From NCBI GenBank assembly GCA_017626045.1, contig JAGAJP010000050.1:1-64000 (forward strand): a stretch of DNA of 64,000 nucleotides. The letters run 5' to 3'. The position numbers were made by a program, and so were the translations under genes. The notes under the pieces were generated by a model. It did no database searches. It was not told where the DNA came from and was given only the letters and a program-made list of their open reading frames with translations. Below, piece after piece: positions 27,195-37,135 of this stretch. How positions within the stretch are numbered: the first letter of the stretch is position 1; each line of letters begins with the position of its first letter. The stretch comes from Muribaculaceae bacterium (GTDB lineage Bacteria > Bacteroidota > Bacteroidia > Bacteroidales > Muribaculaceae).

Positions 27195-29153
27195 ATGCAC
27201 GGAATAGAAATAGAGAATCTCGACGCGAGTGTCTCACCAAAGGATGATTTTTATAAATATGCATGCGGGGGATGGATGGAAAAGCACCCGCTCACCGCGG
27301 AATACGCCCGCTTCGGAATGTTTGACCTCCTGCGCGAGAACGCAAGGGAGCAACTGAAAGACCTTATCCTCAACATGTCGCAGCATCCTCAGGCTAAAGA
27401 AGAAGGCACGATAGCCCAAAAAGTCAGCGATCTCTACGACATGGGTATGGATGAGGAAAGACTTAACCGTGAGGGTGCTACCCCGCTGCTTCCGCTTATA
27501 AGAAAGATAAACGACAGCGAAATACGAGACCTTGCTGAATACTTGGGCAACTATGATTCTGAAATAGGAGGCAGTTTCTTCGGAATTGGAGTCGGACCGG
27601 ACATGATGGATTCAGACATCAACATCCTTCATGTTGGAGAAGCCGGACTTGGACTCGGCGACAGGGACTATTATCTTGAGAAAAACGAAGAAAACGACCG
27701 GATAATGGAAGCCTACCGCAAATATGTGTTGCGGATGATGGAGCTGATAGGATATGACGAGAACGCCCGACGCCGCGTATGGGACACAGTCATCACACTG
27801 GAGACAGAGTTCGCACGCCACAAGATGACCCGAGAGGAAAGAAGGAATCCAACCGCACGCTACAACATGCTCACCATCGAAGAAATCAAGACAAGATTCT
27901 CCGGATTCGACTGGGACAAATATCTTTCCATCAATGGACTCGAAAATGTAGACAAGGCGAATTTCACCAGTCCGGCGTTTTCCGACTTCCTGTATTCATA
28001 CCTTCCGGGCCTGACAGAGCAGCAGATAAAGGATTATCTGACATTCGACCTCGTGAGCGGAGCATCAGGGCTGCTTAGCGATGACTTCTCCGACGCAAGT
28101 TTCGAACTCTACGGCAAAGTGATGAGCGGCATTGAAGAACCCAAGCCGAGATGGAAAAGAGCAATGGGTATTCCAAACTCAATGTTTGGCGAGGCTGTGG
28201 GAAAACTGTATGTGGAGAAATACTTCCCGGAAGAAAACAAGCGATATATGAGAAACCTTGTGGAGAATCTCCGCAATGCCCTCGGGAAACATATTTCCTC
28301 CCTCACATGGATGAGCGACACCACGAAACAGAAAGCTCTTGAAAAACTGTCGGCAATGACCGTTAAGATAGGATATCCTGACAAATGGAAAGACTATAGC
28401 GAAATCGGCATAGACCCGAGAAAGTCTTATCATGACAATGTGCTCAAGGCAGCCCAATGGTTCAGACAAGACAACCTGTCAAAACTCGGCAAACCGGTTG
28501 ACAAGGATGAATGGCACATGACGCCCCAGACAGTCAACGCCTACTACAGTCCTGTAAACAACGAGATCTGTTTTCCCGCCGCCATACTCCAGCCTCCCTA
28601 TTTCGATCCCACAGCCGACGACGCGCTCAATTACGGCGCCATCGGCGTAGTTATCGGTCATGAGATGACCCACGGATTCGACGACAGTGGCAGACAGTTT
28701 GATAAAAACGGAAATCTTTCCGAGTGGTGGACTCCTGAAGACTCCGAGAGGTTCAAAGAACTCGCCGACCGTCTGGCACAGCAGTTTGACGAGATAGAAG
28801 TTGCTCCCGGCGTGCATGCCAACGGCCGTTATACACTTGGCGAGAACATCGCCGACCAGGGAGGACTTAGGATAGCGTTGACCGCATATCGAGACGCCGA
28901 TAACGGAAATAACCCCGAAACCATAGAGGGATTCAATCCTCTACAGCGTTTCTATCTCGCATACGCTAATGTCTGGGCTGAAAACATACGGGAAGAAGAG
29001 ATAAGTGTCCGCACCAAGACCGACCCACACTCCATAGGACGACTGCGGGTCAATGCTACTCTTCGAAATATTGAGCCGTTTTTCGACGCATTCGGCATAG
29101 ATGAAGGCGACGCCATGTGGCGTCGACCCGAAGAGAGAGTCACAATTTGGTAA
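27195..29153 (+). CDS. pepO: M13-family zinc endopeptidase (PepO-like)
   Basis: 652 aa. The M13 N-terminal domain begins at residue 12 (VSPKDDFYKYACGGWMEKHP). The active site is VIGHEMTHGFDDSGRQFD with the third zinc ligand in GENIADQGG, the substrate-binding NAYYSP is present and the protein ends in VTIW as the family does. No signal peptide precedes the peptidase, unlike most bacterial members, and there is no upstream room for one since the ABC-F stop is only 26 bases away. It may be cytoplasmic, or its export signal was lost when the AT-rich repeat formed. Confidence 0.92.
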   Translation: MHGIEIENLDASVSPKDDFYKYACGGWMEKHPLTAEYARFGMFDLLRENAREQLKDLILNMSQHPQAKEEGTIAQKVSDLYDMGMDEERLNREGATPLLPLIRKINDSEIRDLAEYLGNYDSEIGGSFFGIGVGPDMMDSDINILHVGEAGLGLGDRDYYLEKNEENDRIMEAYRKYVLRMMELIGYDENARRRVWDTVITLETEFARHKMTREERRNPTARYNMLTIEEIKTRFSGFDWDKYLSINGLENVDKANFTSPAFSDFLYSYLPGLTEQQIKDYLTFDLVSGASGLLSDDFSDASFELYGKVMSGIEEPKPRWKRAMGIPNSMFGEAVGKLYVEKYFPEENKRYMRNLVENLRNALGKHISSLTWMSDTTKQKALEKLSAMTVKIGYPDKWKDYSEIGIDPRKSYHDNVLKAAQWFRQDNLSKLGKPVDKDEWHMTPQTVNAYYSPVNNEICFPAAILQPPYFDPTADDALNYGAIGVVIGHEMTHGFDDSGRQFDKNGNLSEWWTPEDSERFKELADRLAQQFDEIEVAPGVHANGRYTLGENIADQGGLRIALTAYRDADNGNNPETIEGFNPLQRFYLAYANVWAENIREEEISVRTKTDPHSIGRLRVNATLRNIEPFFDAFGIDEGDAMWRRPEERVTIW

Positions 29154-29157
29154 TGAT

Positions 29158-29928
29158 ATGACAGAATACGGACTAATCGGGAAGAGTATAGGACATTCCT
29201 TCTCTGCCACTTACTTCAACGAGAAATTCAAGCGGGAGGGAATCGACGCACGATATGACCTCTACCCTCTTGAAAACATAGATCTGTTGCCCGCGCTTGT
29301 GAGAAGCCGGCCTCGTCTTGCCGGCCTTAATGTCACCATTCCATACAAGGTGGAGGTGATGAAATATCTTGACTTCCTGAGCGAAGAAGCTGAAGCGATA
29401 GGAGCCGTCAACGTCATCAAAATCACAAGAGAAGGTGACAGCATCTCCATGAAAGGATTCAATTCCGATGCATACGGTTTCTCGGAGTCTCTCGGAAGGA
29501 TTCTCAGGGAATACGAATTGTCGCCATGCGAAAACGACAAATATCCGGACTCATTCGTTCTCGGCACCGGCGGGGCATCGAAAGCCGTGATGTGGTCTCT
29601 GAAAAAGATGGGATTTCATCCTCAGCTTGTGGGACGCAAGCGCAAGGAAGGGTGTATCGCCTATGAAGACCTGACTGAACAGGCTGTGGAGCAGTCGTTG
29701 CTGACGGTGAACTGCACGCCGCTCGGAACATCGCCCGACGTGAATCATGCCGCCCCCTTCCCCTATCAATGTCTGCACGAAGGACAGGTATGTTTCGACC
29801 TGGTGTACAATCCGACTGAAACCCTATTCATGCGTAAGGCACAGGCAAGGGGATGCATAGTAAGCAACGGACTGGATATGCTTCATCTGCAGGCCGCGGG
29901 CGCTTGGAGGATATGGACTGAAGGATGA
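29158..29928 (+). CDS. aroE: shikimate dehydrogenase
   Basis: 256 aa from ATG 29158 (MTEYGLIGKSIGHSFS), chosen because the longer frame only adds residues overlapping the M13 gene. Substrate-binding GKSIGHSFS, NVTIPYK with the catalytic Lys, and FNSDAYGF are intact; the NADP site is LGTGGASKAVMWSL. It reduces 3-dehydroshikimate in aromatic amino acid synthesis. Four bases after the M13 stop and overlapping comEC by ATGA, so part of a tight operon. Confidence 0.95.
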   Translation: MTEYGLIGKSIGHSFSATYFNEKFKREGIDARYDLYPLENIDLLPALVRSRPRLAGLNVTIPYKVEVMKYLDFLSEEAEAIGAVNVIKITREGDSISMKGFNSDAYGFSESLGRILREYELSPCENDKYPDSFVLGTGGASKAVMWSLKKMGFHPQLVGRKRKEGCIAYEDLTEQAVEQSLLTVNCTPLGTSPDVNHAAPFPYQCLHEGQVCFDLVYNPTETLFMRKAQARGCIVSNGLDMLHLQAAGAWRIWTEG

Positions 29929-31388
29929 CACGGAATCCATCGCTGACACCGGCAATAGCCCTTTCCGCAGGTATCGCCACATCATATGCGCTGTCACTGC
30001 AGTGGTGGTGTGGCTTCATGCCCATAATTCTTGCGATAGGAATTTATATCGCAATACTTATGAAATCCGGCAATCCGGTTATGGCTTACCGGCTTGGCAA
30101 ATGGCATACGGCATGGACAGCGATACTCTTCCTCGGCATAGGCATAATCGATGAATCCATGTCGCGTCCCACTGCAATTCCTTCTCCTCAACCGGACAAA
30201 GTGGAATGCGAGGTGACCGGAATACTCAGCAAGACATACGGAGACCGCCTGGACCTTCTCATTAAAGGCACCAACGGAGCAAAAGCGCAGATACGCACCG
30301 GTGTGACAGTTCTCGACATCGGAGACATCGTGGAGATTCCAACCCGAAGGCTCGTGGAAACCGACAAGGACACCTCTTCATTCGGGAGAAGGTCGGCACC
30401 GATGCTGAAGGCAAAAGGAGTGATGTATACCGGAAGGATACCGGTCAGGGAAATTGTTGCGAAAGGCCATTCGGGAAGTTTGCGATATCAAGTCAGCGAC
30501 CTCAGGGAGCATATTGAGACCGAGATAGAACGCAGCAGTCTCGACAAACCTGCCTCCGATTTTCTGAACGCCATCCTGATGGGCGACAAAACGGGCCTTG
30601 ACGACAGCGTCAGGATAACGTTTGCCAACGGAGGAACTGCCCACATGCTTGCCCTCAGCGGGCTCCACATGGGCATCCTGGCGGCATTGCTGCTGTGGAT
30701 GATGTTTCCCTTCCGTGCCGCAGGAAAATACAAATGGGGATATGGTGTGGCAATAATAGTGCTGTGGGCTTATGTGGTGGTGACAGGAATGTCGCCGTCG
30801 TCGGTCCGTGCCTGCATCATGATAACGTTTGCCTTTACGGCGGTAATCGCCGAGCGAAAGAATTCCATTCCGTCGGCACTGGCATCCGCATGCCTTCTGA
30901 TCCTGCTGTTTTCTCCTGCCACACTTTTTGACGCCGGGTTTCAGTTGAGCGTGATATGCGTTGCCGCGTTGACAGCATTCACCACACAACTCAATCCGAT
31001 AGACCACCGGAGCCATCCCCGTCTTTTCAAGATATGCGAGGCACTTCTCGTCACCATGATCGCCACAGCGGCATCGTGGGCTCTGATATCATTTTATTTC
31101 GGTCAGATACCATTGATGTTCCTGCCCGCCAATCTGCTGCTTCTTCCGCTTCTGCCCGCCTATCTGGGCGCTGCGGCAATCTACACGACCTTACTTTGCG
31201 CCGGTTGGGATTTCATGCCCCTCGCCCTATTCCTTAACCACGGATATGAATTCCTTATATGGGCAACCGAAACCCTGTCGGGAGAATCGCAGTTTGTGGT
31301 GGAATATCAATTACCATGGTGGGGAGTAGCGGGATGGGTCGCCGCACTATCCGCAGCAGCAATCGCTCTAAACCGAAAAGAAGCATGA
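29925..31388 (+). CDS. ComEC/Rec2-family membrane protein, short form
   Basis: 487 aa. An N-terminal membrane and OB-like region is followed by the Competence domain with ANGGTAHMLALSGLHMGIL, TGMSPSSVRACIM and LFDAGFQLSVICVAAL. It has about ten membrane helices. The full-length channel usually carries a C-terminal metallo-beta-lactamase-like nuclease domain; here the protein ends at the last helices, as in many Bacteroidota. ComEC moves single-stranded DNA across the inner membrane in transformation. It overlaps aroE and sprT by ATGA-type overlaps. Confidence 0.88.
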   Translation: MTRNPSLTPAIALSAGIATSYALSLQWWCGFMPIILAIGIYIAILMKSGNPVMAYRLGKWHTAWTAILFLGIGIIDESMSRPTAIPSPQPDKVECEVTGILSKTYGDRLDLLIKGTNGAKAQIRTGVTVLDIGDIVEIPTRRLVETDKDTSSFGRRSAPMLKAKGVMYTGRIPVREIVAKGHSGSLRYQVSDLREHIETEIERSSLDKPASDFLNAILMGDKTGLDDSVRITFANGGTAHMLALSGLHMGILAALLLWMMFPFRAAGKYKWGYGVAIIVLWAYVVVTGMSPSSVRACIMITFAFTAVIAERKNSIPSALASACLLILLFSPATLFDAGFQLSVICVAALTAFTTQLNPIDHRSHPRLFKICEALLVTMIATAASWALISFYFGQIPLMFLPANLLLLPLLPAYLGAAAIYTTLLCAGWDFMPLALFLNHGYEFLIWATETLSGESQFVVEYQLPWWGVAGWVAALSAAAIALNRKEA

Positions 31389-32077
31389 AAGCGAACATAT
31401 CGTTTCTAAAAGAAAGATTCAAGGAATTCAACCGGACAATGTTCGGGAACACGCTCCCCGTTCCGGAGTTCCGCATAAGCAGCGCCGGCTCGTTTGTCGG
31501 GCAATTCAAGGTCAAGCGCGACTACCGTCGTTTCAGGATAGTGGAGACACTTCACCTCACACTCAGCGACCGCTACGACATTCCTGAGAGTGAGCTTGAA
31601 GACATCGTAATCCACGAGATGATACACTTCCACATCCATCATTCAGGTCTTCGTGACACTTCAAGCCACGGACCGGTCTTCCGACGCCTGATGAAAGACA
31701 TCAACGCGCGTCATGGAAGACACATTACAATAAGCCACAGATGCTCGAAAGAGGAATATGAGAGCGACACCTCCAAGTCGCACTCCATAATTTGTCTTTG
31801 CACCATGACCGACGGCAGGAAACTCATCTGCAAGGCCTCGCAAAGTCGGATTTTCGAACTTCACAAAGCATTCTCGGAATGGGATAAGGTGGAAAAAGAA
31901 GAATGGTTCTGGGTATACGGCAGCTACTTCAACCGCTTCAGACGAGTGTTGACACCCCGGCTATTCGAAGTTGACAAGGAAGGCTTGGAGATTATCGAGT
32001 CTTCCACGAGGCTTGAGTTCGCAGTGGAGTCGGACGGCAGGACCGTCTTGCGGCGTGCGGCGCCGACACGACGCTGA
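31385..32077 (+). CDS. SprT-like zinc metallopeptidase-domain protein
   Basis: 230 aa from ATG 31385 (MKANISFLKERFKEFNRTMFG), which overlaps the comEC stop; the longer frame runs back through comEC. The SprT motif is DIVIHEMIHFHIHHSG (HExxH with a following His). Such domains belong to DNA-protein crosslink proteases of the Spartan type, but bacterial members are little studied. The last 51 codons overlap the convergent DUF4296 gene. The C-terminal region is basic and aromatic (FWVYGSYFNRFRRVL). Confidence 0.85.
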   Translation: MKANISFLKERFKEFNRTMFGNTLPVPEFRISSAGSFVGQFKVKRDYRRFRIVETLHLTLSDRYDIPESELEDIVIHEMIHFHIHHSGLRDTSSHGPVFRRLMKDINARHGRHITISHRCSKEEYESDTSKSHSIICLCTMTDGRKLICKASQSRIFELHKAFSEWDKVEKEEWFWVYGSYFNRFRRVLTPRLFEVDKEGLEIIESSTRLEFAVESDGRTVLRRAAPTRR

Positions 32078-32817
32078 AGACCTGAACGGTCAAACTCTCC
32101 ATTTCCCCTCGGCTGATGAGTGAGCTGGATACTGTCGACAAATACTCTCCGGTCGTCCGGACCGAAATTGACCACACCGAAAATCCTCGACACATCAAGT
32201 ACTGTATCTGTCTGCAGCTCAGCTTCAATCCATAGGCTGGAAGAGTATGCGGCGTTTTTCACGATAGCCGACGATCCATCGGAATAATCCACACCGAGCG
32301 TCAACTGAGGCGAAGACATTCCCTGAACCCTCATTTTCCATGTCAGTTTCTCACCCGGCACAAGTTCCTCCGCCTGAATACTCATCACTATACCATCGGT
32401 AAAGGAACGAGCGTCAGCCACCAGATGCCTGCCATACGGCCAGAGGTCCATACCCGCGTTCTGACTTTCCGACTCACCGGCAGCCCTTGCGTATTTTTGC
32501 TGTCGCTTAGCCAGCCGTTCGTCAACCTTTTTGTATAGTTTGGCATACTCGTCCATGTTTCTGCCATACCAGGTGAGGGTGGAATCCATCTCCGCCTCCG
32601 ATACGCCATGCGCTTTCAGTACCCTCAGACCGATTCCCTCGACGCGAGTTCCGTGATTATCCTGTAGAGAAGCACCCGAGCGGTCGTATGCCTCCGCAAT
32701 CTGGAGGTCGGTCATGACATCAATCATCTTGTCTTCCGACAGAATGTTTTCAGGACGGTCGGAACAAGCCGCCACCAAAAGGCATAGCGCTGATATGGGA
32801 AACACGTATTTCTTCAT
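31924..32817 (-). CDS. DUF4296 lipoprotein
   Basis: 297 aa with lipobox LLVAACSD (Cys18). The DUF4296 region follows (ILSEDKMIDVMTDLQIAEAYDRS, then YDRSGASLQ and LTWYGRNMDEYAKLYKKVDER), then a beta-rich C-terminal half and a Ser/Arg-rich tail. The function is unknown, but the family regularly sits beside lspA in Bacteroidota. The last 51 codons overlap the SprT gene on the other strand; the tail looks low-complexity, so a shorter ancestral C-terminus is possible. It begins ten bases after the lspA stop. Confidence 0.85.
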   Translation of the reverse strand: MKKYVFPISALCLLVAACSDRPENILSEDKMIDVMTDLQIAEAYDRSGASLQDNHGTRVEGIGLRVLKAHGVSEAEMDSTLTWYGRNMDEYAKLYKKVDERLAKRQQKYARAAGESESQNAGMDLWPYGRHLVADARSFTDGIVMSIQAEELVPGEKLTWKMRVQGMSSPQLTLGVDYSDGSSAIVKNAAYSSSLWIEAELQTDTVLDVSRIFGVVNFGPDDRRVFVDSIQLTHQPRGNGEFDRSGLQRRVGAARRKTVLPSDSTANSSLVEDSIISKPSLSTSNSRGVNTRLKRLK

Positions 32818-32827
32818 GACTCACGCC

Positions 32828-33511
32828 TTATTTATCCTCCTGCTTATGGGTACGCTCAAACACTGAGTTAAAAGCCCTGGAGCAATCTGACGAATAGAAC
32901 AGCAGTAGCAACGCCACTCCTACACAGATAGAGGAATCCGCGATATTGAAAATATACTGGAAGAACTCATACTCCTTGCCACCGACAAACGGAAGCCATG
33001 AAGGCCAAGTAAAGGAAAAGAACGGGAAATAGAGCATATCCACTACTCTTCCCTCAAACCATCCGGCATATCCGCCACCCGGCGGGAGGAAGACGGCATG
33101 TTCCGGCGGGAAAGGATTGTTGAAAATCTCACCGTAAAAGATGCAGTCGAAAATATTCCCGGCGGCTCCTGCGGTAATCATAGCCGCAGCCACAAAAAAG
33201 CCGGTACGTAGAGATTTTACGCTCAGGGTCTTTCTGACAAACCAGATGAAAAAGACCACGGCGAGTATCCTTCCGAATGTAAGAACATATTTATTCCACA
33301 GTTCCATACCGAAAGCCATGCCGTTGTTTTCGATAAACTTTATCTGGAACCACGGGAAAATCTCATAAGACTCACCTATATAGAAATGAGTCTTCACATA
33401 AAATTTGGAAACCTGATCTGCGATGACAATCAGCAGGGCAACCAAAACCACCAGCCATCCCGCCTTTAGGGCGGAACGGCCGGTGAGTAAACTATCTTCA
33501 GAGTGTGTCAT
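32828..33511 (-). CDS. lspA: lipoprotein signal peptidase (signal peptidase II)
   Basis: 227 aa, four membrane helices. Catalytic aspartates are seen in AGAAGNIFDCIFYG and YIFNIADSSICVG, and the conserved N and FG in FIENNGMAFGM. It cleaves the signal of prolipoproteins such as those encoded at 8068, 11988, 31924 and 58038. The periplasmic loop between helices is longer than in E. coli, as is usual for Bacteroidota. Located between ileS and the DUF4296 lipoprotein on the same strand, 25 bases from ileS. Confidence 0.95.
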   Translation of the reverse strand: MTHSEDSLLTGRSALKAGWLVVLVALLIVIADQVSKFYVKTHFYIGESYEIFPWFQIKFIENNGMAFGMELWNKYVLTFGRILAVVFFIWFVRKTLSVKSLRTGFFVAAAMITAGAAGNIFDCIFYGEIFNNPFPPEHAVFLPPGGGYAGWFEGRVVDMLYFPFFSFTWPSWLPFVGGKEYEFFQYIFNIADSSICVGVALLLLFYSSDCSRAFNSVFERTHKQEDK

Positions 33512-33536
33512 GAAAATCTGTTAAGAATAAAGCCGG

Positions 33537-36500
33537 TCAGCGCACCACACTTGCAAGAACCTTCATGCCGTCGATGTCGAGCTCGACAAACGGTTCCGGC
33601 ACATTGGACGCTACGGTGATGGAATCGGCAAGCACCTGCGACTTTATATAGTCGCCAAACTGCTGCAGGCATTCCACTAATTCCGGAGTGTCGGAAAGCA
33701 CCACCTTCACTCTATCGGTGATGGCGAAGTCGGAATCCTTGCGGATATTCTGGATTCTGTTGATGAGGTCACGAGCAAGGCCCTCGTTGCGCAGTTCGGG
33801 AGTGATTGTGATGTCGAGAGCGACCGTCACACTTCCCTCGTTGGCAACAAGCCATCCTGGCACATCCTCAGGAATAATCTCAACATCGTCGAGAGTCACG
33901 ACCGGAGAATCCGGAAGCGATGCAAACTCGAATCTTCCGTTTCTCTCCAGCATGGCTATTTCCTCTGCAGTCATAGAAGTAATCGCCTTTGCGAGGTCTT
34001 TCATTATCTTGCCGTAGCGCGGGCCGAGCTTCTTGAAATCAGCCCTAACCTTTTTCACAAGACCGGATTCCTCATTGTCTACTACTTTCACTTCCTTGAC
34101 GTTGACCTCAGCGGCAACCAATGGAGCGATAGCCTCGAAATCAGCCTTCTGGGCAGCGTCGATAGCAGGAACCAAAAGCAGCCCGAGAGGCTGGCGCACC
34201 TTAATGTTTACCTTGCGGCGCAGAGCGAGCACGAGAGAAGTCTCGATCTGGGCGAGAGCCATACGGCGTTCCAAAGCCGGGTCGATAAGAGCCGGGTCGC
34301 TTACCGGGAAGTCAGCGAGGTGTACAGAAGTGTAGCCATCGCCCTCTTCCGATGCCCCGGTCAGATCGCCATAAAGACGATCGGAATAGAACGGTGCGAA
34401 AGGTGCCATTAAAAGCGCCACTGTCGTCAGGCACTCATGCAGCGTCTGGTATGCGGCAAGTTTGTCGGTATCCATTTCTCCTGCCCAGAATCTCTTACGG
34501 TTGAGGCGTACATACCAGTTGGACAGATTGTCGCACACGAAAGTCTCGATGGCGCGTGCTGCCCTCGTGGGCTCGTAGTCGTCGAGGTTGCCCTGAACCT
34601 CCGCTATAAGCGAATGAAGAAGCGAAAGCACCCAACGGTCGATCTCCGGACGCTCTGAAACCGGAACCTTTGCCTCGGCACCGGTGAAACCGTCCACATT
34701 TGCATACTGGGCAAAGAATTTATATGTATTGTAGAGGGTGGAGAAGAGTTTTCTGCTTACTTCCGCCACTCCGTCTTCATCATACTTGAGATTGTCCCAT
34801 GGCGATGAGTTGGAAATCATATACCATCTAACGGGATCACTGCCGAACTTGTCGATATTTCCGAAGGGATCCACAGCATTGCCGAGACGCTTGCTCATCT
34901 TGTTGCCGTTCTTATCAAGCACGAGACCATTGGAAATGACAGCCTTGTAGCTGACGGAATCAAACACCATGCCGGCTATTGCATGAAGAGTGAAGAACCA
35001 CCCGCGTGTCTGGTCCACTCCCTCGGCGATGAAATCTGCCGGGTATACCTCATGGCTGTCGAGAGCCTCTTTGTTTTCAAAGGGATAATGACACTGAGCG
35101 TAAGGCATAGCGCCGGAATCAAACCACACGTCAATGAGGTCAAGCTCTCGCTTCATGGGTTTTCCGGAAGGTGAAACGAGTGTAATTTCATCTACATACG
35201 GACGGTGCGGGTCGATTCTGTCATAGTTTTCCTTGCTGTAGTCACCCGGAACGAAACCTCTGACAGCAAACGGATTTTCGCTCATCACACCTGCCTTCAC
35301 AGCTTTCTCAATCTCGTCGTACAGCTCCTGATAGCTTCCGATGCATATTTCTTCCTTTCCGTCCTCAGTGCGCCAGATGGGAAGCGGTGTTCCCCAATAG
35401 CGAGAACGGCTCAGGTTCCAGTCCTGCACATTTTCAAGCCACTTGCCGAAACGGCCCGAACCGGTAGCCTCCGGTTTCCATTTAATGGTCTTGTTGAGCT
35501 CGATGAGCCTTTCACGAGCCTGAGGAGTGCGGATAAACCAGCTGTCGAGAGGATAATATAGCACAGGCTTGTCGGTGCGCCAGCAATGAGGATAATTGTG
35601 TACATGCTTCTCGATGCGGAAAGCCTCTCCTGCCATCTTCATCTCCATGCACAGCACTATATTGAGATCTTCCGCCTTTGATGCGGAAGCCTCGTCATAC
35701 TTACCACCCTCGTTGAACTTGGGGTCATAAGCGTTTTTCACATAGTCGCCGGCATGACGGCCATAAAGGTCCTTGTCGACACACAATTCCACAAACTCGG
35801 GAGACAGGCTGTCGATTTCGAAATACTTGCCCTGAAGGTCAACCATCGGACGCGCCTCACCGCGCCTTGTGACCATAAAGAGACCGGGGACGCCTGCGGC
35901 TCTCGCCACCTTTGCGTCGTCGGCACCGAAAGTAGGCGCGATATGAACGATACCGGTACCGTCATCAACTGTCACATAGTCGCCCGGGATAACTCTGAAC
36001 GCCTCATCCGACATTTCAACAAAGCGGTCAGAACCTACAGAGAAGCATTTCTCAGGGTGCTTCGAAACGTATTCCTTCACGAAATCCTGAGAGAAATCGC
36101 TTACCATCTCGACAGGCTTGACCCATGGCATCAGCTGTGAATAGTGCATACCCACGAGGTCAGCACCCTTCCAGCGGCCGGTGATCTCATAAGGCACAAC
36201 CTTGTCGCCGGGCTTGAATTCAGAAAGAGGTTTCTTTGCTCCTTCCGCCTTGAAATAAGCAGGAACGAGCACCTCCGCCAGAACAACAGTGACAGGTGAG
36301 CCGGTGTAAGGATTATAGGTGCGCACCGACACATAGTCGAATTTAGGTCCGACACACAGCGCGGTGTTTGATGGCAAAGTCCAGGGAGTTGTGGTCCACG
36401 CCATAAAGTAAGGCTCACCCCACCCCTTCATCTCCTCCTTGGGCTCAAGGATGCGGAATAAGGCTGTAGCGGTCGTGTCCTTGACATCTCGGTAGCAGCC

Positions 36501-37097
36501 AGGCTGGTTGAGCTCATGGCTCGAGAGTCCTGTGCCGGCAGCGGGCGAATACGGCTGGATAGTATATCCCTTATAAAGATATCCCTTGTCGTATAATTGT
36601 CTTAGAAGCCACCATACCGACTCGATATAAGCGTTGTCGTATGTGATGTAAGGGTTGTCGAGATCCACCCAGTAACCCATTTTGTGGGTCAGGTCGGTCC
36701 ACTCCTTTGTATATTTCATCACCTCTCTGCGGCAAGCGGCATTGTAGTCCTCCACAGAAATTTTCTTTCCGATATCCTCTTTAGTGATGCCGAGTGTTTT
36801 CTCGACTCCGAGCTCAACGGGAAGTCCGTGAGTGTCCCATCCTGCCTTGCGCTTGACATGGAAGCCCTTCATTGTCTTATAGCGGCAGAAAATATCCTTT
36901 ATTGTTCTCGCCATCACGTGATGAATGCCGGGCATGCCGTTTGCCGACGGCGGTCCTTCAAAAAACACGAAAGTCGGGCATCCCTTGCGGACATCCATAG
37001 ATGTCTCGAAGAGATTGTGGCGGTCCCAAAGTTCAAGTATCTCGCGGTTAACCTGCGAGAGATTCAGCGGAGTGCCGTATTCGGTGAATCTTTTCAT
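33537..37097 (-). CDS. ileS: isoleucyl-tRNA synthetase
   Basis: 1,186 aa class I synthetase. The HIGH-like motif is PSANGMPGIHHVMART, the KMSKR motif is NGNKMSKRLGNAVDPF, and the editing domain includes TPWTLPSNTALCVGP. The C-terminal part lacks a Cys-rich zinc finger and resembles the eukaryote-like IleRS2 group by length and sequence (inference); such forms are often less sensitive to mupirocin. First gene of the ileS-lspA-DUF4296 group. Confidence 0.96.
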   Translation of the reverse strand: MKRFTEYGTPLNLSQVNREILELWDRHNLFETSMDVRKGCPTFVFFEGPPSANGMPGIHHVMARTIKDIFCRYKTMKGFHVKRKAGWDTHGLPVELGVEKTLGITKEDIGKKISVEDYNAACRREVMKYTKEWTDLTHKMGYWVDLDNPYITYDNAYIESVWWLLRQLYDKGYLYKGYTIQPYSPAAGTGLSSHELNQPGCYRDVKDTTATALFRILEPKEEMKGWGEPYFMAWTTTPWTLPSNTALCVGPKFDYVSVRTYNPYTGSPVTVVLAEVLVPAYFKAEGAKKPLSEFKPGDKVVPYEITGRWKGADLVGMHYSQLMPWVKPVEMVSDFSQDFVKEYVSKHPEKCFSVGSDRFVEMSDEAFRVIPGDYVTVDDGTGIVHIAPTFGADDAKVARAAGVPGLFMVTRRGEARPMVDLQGKYFEIDSLSPEFVELCVDKDLYGRHAGDYVKNAYDPKFNEGGKYDEASASKAEDLNIVLCMEMKMAGEAFRIEKHVHNYPHCWRTDKPVLYYPLDSWFIRTPQARERLIELNKTIKWKPEATGSGRFGKWLENVQDWNLSRSRYWGTPLPIWRTEDGKEEICIGSYQELYDEIEKAVKAGVMSENPFAVRGFVPGDYSKENYDRIDPHRPYVDEITLVSPSGKPMKRELDLIDVWFDSGAMPYAQCHYPFENKEALDSHEVYPADFIAEGVDQTRGWFFTLHAIAGMVFDSVSYKAVISNGLVLDKNGNKMSKRLGNAVDPFGNIDKFGSDPVRWYMISNSSPWDNLKYDEDGVAEVSRKLFSTLYNTYKFFAQYANVDGFTGAEAKVPVSERPEIDRWVLSLLHSLIAEVQGNLDDYEPTRAARAIETFVCDNLSNWYVRLNRKRFWAGEMDTDKLAAYQTLHECLTTVALLMAPFAPFYSDRLYGDLTGASEEGDGYTSVHLADFPVSDPALIDPALERRMALAQIETSLVLALRRKVNIKVRQPLGLLLVPAIDAAQKADFEAIAPLVAAEVNVKEVKVVDNEESGLVKKVRADFKKLGPRYGKIMKDLAKAITSMTAEEIAMLERNGRFEFASLPDSPVVTLDDVEIIPEDVPGWLVANEGSVTVALDITITPELRNEGLARDLINRIQNIRKDSDFAITDRVKVVLSDTPELVECLQQFGDYIKSQVLADSITVASNVPEPFVELDIDGMKVLASVVR

Positions 37098-37135
37098 ATA
37101 TCTGATTAAGAATTATGCTTTTGTTTAGGGTATAC

